From Nocardioides agariphilus (GTDB lineage: Bacteria; Actinomycetota; Actinomycetes; Propionibacteriales; Nocardioidaceae), in contig NZ_JADKPO010000008.1 of the NCBI RefSeq assembly GCF_015352445.1, positions 110,708-174,707 of the forward strand: a stretch of DNA of 64,000 bases, read 5' to 3'. The notes beneath the pieces are model-generated. The model searched no databases. It had not been told where the DNA came from and saw only the letters and a list, made by a program, of their open reading frames with translations. Below, piece after piece: positions 62,685-64,000 of this stretch. A program made the translations under genes and the position numbers. Position 1 is the stretch's first letter. Each line of letters starts with the position of its first letter.

Positions 62685-63845
62685 GTGAACACCTTCACCG
62701 AGTCCGACGAGCGCCAGGAGCTGCGCCGACAGGTCGCCAGGCTCGCCGGCAAGTACGGCCGCGACTACTTCACCCGGCAGGCGCGCAGCGGCGGCAAGAC
62801 CACCGACCTCTGGCTCGAGATGGGCAAGAACGGCTACCTGGGCATCAACATCCCCGAGGAGTACGGCGGCGGTGGCGGCGGCATCGGCGACATCGCGGCG
62901 GTCTGCGAGGAGCTGGCGGCGCAGGGCTGCCCGCTGTTGATGATGGTCGTCAGCCCGGCCATCTGCGGCACGGTGATCGCGCGCTACGGCACGCCCGAGC
63001 AGAAGCAGCGCTGGCTGCCCGGCATCGCCGACGGGACCGGCACGATGGCGTTCGCGATCACCGAGCCCGACGCCGGCACCAACTCCCACAACATCACCAC
63101 GACCGCTCGCAGAGACGGCGACGAGTGGGTGCTCAACGGCCGCAAGATCTACATCTCAGGGGTCGACGAGGCCGACAACGTGCTTGTCGTCGCGCGCACC
63201 ACCGACAGCAAGACCGGCAAGCTCAAGCCCTGCCTGTTCGTGGTGCCGACCGACGCCGACGGGTTCGAGTACCGCCACATCCCGATGGAGATCGTCAGTC
63301 CCGAGCTGCAGTTCGGGGTGTTCATCGACGACGTGCGGTTGCCGGCCGATGCGCTGGTCGGCGACGAGGATGCCGGGTTGGTGCAGCTGTTCGCGGGCCT
63401 GAACCCCGAGCGGATCATGGCGGCGTCGTTCTCCACGGGGCTGGCCCGGTTCGCGATCGACAAGGCGGTGGCCTACGCCAAGGAGCGCACCGTCTTCCAA
63501 GGCCCGATCGGCTCGCACCAGGCGATCGCGCATCCGCTGGCACAGTCGAAGATCGAGGTCGAGCTGGCCAGGCTGATGACGCAGAAGGCCGCGGCGCTCG
63601 TCGACGCCGGTGACGACCTGGGTGCGGGCGAGGCAGCCAACATGGCGAAGTACGCCGCCGCCGAGGCGGCCTGCGACGCAGCCGACCGAGCGGTGCAGAC
63701 CTACGGCGGCAACGGGATCACCCAGGAGTACGGCATGGCCGGCCTCCTCGTCGCCACCCGCGCCGGCCGGATCGCCCCCGTCACCCGCGAGATGATCCTC
63801 AACTTCGTCGCCATGCACTCCCTGGGCCTGCCCAAGTCCTACTAG
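62685..63845 (+). CDS. Acyl-CoA dehydrogenase
   Basis: This 386-residue flavoprotein has MAFAITEPDAGTNSHNI, LNGRKIYISGVDEADN and TYGGNGITQEYGMAGL. AAGGAG precedes the GTG start. A 45-base gap with a remnant of the dispersed repeat (CTCGAAACC at 62657-62665) separates it from the carboxylase genes, but it probably belongs to the same operon as the second dehydrogenase of the pathway. Isovaleryl-CoA or citronellyl-CoA are reasonable substrates. Confidence 0.88.
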   Translation: MNTFTESDERQELRRQVARLAGKYGRDYFTRQARSGGKTTDLWLEMGKNGYLGINIPEEYGGGGGGIGDIAAVCEELAAQGCPLLMMVVSPAICGTVIARYGTPEQKQRWLPGIADGTGTMAFAITEPDAGTNSHNITTTARRDGDEWVLNGRKIYISGVDEADNVLVVARTTDSKTGKLKPCLFVVPTDADGFEYRHIPMEIVSPELQFGVFIDDVRLPADALVGDEDAGLVQLFAGLNPERIMAASFSTGLARFAIDKAVAYAKERTVFQGPIGSHQAIAHPLAQSKIEVELARLMTQKAAALVDAGDDLGAGEAANMAKYAAAEAACDAADRAVQTYGGNGITQEYGMAGLLVATRAGRIAPVTREMILNFVAMHSLGLPKSY

Positions 63846-63855
63846 CCCGATCGTT

Positions 63856-64000
63856 GGTTGAGGAGGGACGAAGTCCCGTCTCGTCTGATCGTTGGTTGAG
63901 GAGGGACGAAGTCCCGTCTCGAAACCACGCTGGCTACGGTTCGGTCGTTGGTTGAGGAGGGACGAAGTCCCGTCTCGAAACCACGCTGGCTACGGTTCGG
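63856..64000 (+). repeat. Three GGTTGAGG repeats with GGGACGAAGTCCC core
   Basis: Copies start at 63856, 63894 and 63950. Each has GGTTGAGGAGGGACGAAGTC followed by CCGTCTCG, and the last two also have the AAACC end. The core GGGAC-GAA-GTCCC is itself a hairpin. An 18-base flank, ACGCTGGCTACGGTTCGG, is repeated after the second and third copies (63927-63944 and 63983-64000), giving a 56-base period that may continue beyond the window. Confidence 0.9.

Overview
The window looks like a chromosomal segment of a high-GC actinobacterium, most likely Nocardioides or a close relative (Nocardioidaceae). The reasons are very high GC with strong third-position bias, many GTG starts, operons joined by 4-base stop/start overlaps (ATGA, GTGA), leaderless-looking promoters, and a dispersed palindromic repeat (ends GGTTGAGG...CTCGAAACC) that I associate with this group. 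Genus is an inference; no rRNA or tRNA gene is present to confirm it.

Layout. 1-7.1 kb: a partial YceI-family gene, a penicillin-binding lipoprotein, an EF-G-like GTPase with a large hairpin upstream, a succinate-semialdehyde dehydrogenase-like enzyme and a DUF2332 protein. 7.1-11.1 kb (minus): LtrA-like membrane protein, LuxR-type regulator, TIGR03086 protein and an ECF sigma factor with a C-terminal SnoaL-like domain. 11.3-15 kb: glycerol-3-phosphate dehydrogenase and its TetR regulator, divergent from an alkyl-DHAP-synthase-like flavoenzyme; then a GH1 beta-glucosidase. 16.6-25.3 kb: a glycan island of three sulfotransferases, three glycosyltransferases and UDP-glucose dehydrogenase. 25.4-32 kb: 2,4-dienoyl-CoA reductase, a DUF4396 membrane protein behind a CsoR-like operator, a polar amino acid ABC transporter, an alpha-methylacyl-CoA racemase-like protein and CsbD. 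32-36.4 kb: a MerR regulator divergent from fadA-fadB. 36.5-42.3 kb: secreted phosphodiesterase, DUF1963, VOC protein and a two-gene ABC exporter.

42.4-46.1 kb is a tight operon of acyl-CoA dehydrogenase, short-chain dehydrogenase, APH-type kinase and histidine phosphatase. It resembles the kinase-dependent 4-hydroxyacyl-CoA (levulinate, ACAD10/11) route. 46.1-49.9 kb holds a lipoxygenase-family gene and, divergent from it, a fatty-acid alpha-dioxygenase-family gene. Both keep their key metal or heme residues, so this is a candidate bacterial oxylipin locus. 50.5-54.6 kb is a PadR-regulated MacB/FtsX-type ABC system. 54.7-63.8 kb is a TetR-headed operon (TIGR03084, AtuA, acyl-CoA dehydrogenase, biotin-dependent acyl-CoA carboxylase beta and alpha, acyl-CoA dehydrogenase) for catabolism of acyclic terpenoids or branched acyl-CoAs.

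The most unusual thread is the GGTTGAGG repeat. It sits at convergent gene ends as long hairpins, supplies the TGA stop of at least three genes, forms a 10-copy tandem array, and has entered two coding sequences in frame (the interdomain linker of AtuA and the carboxylase alpha subunit), where it adds repeat-encoded peptide.
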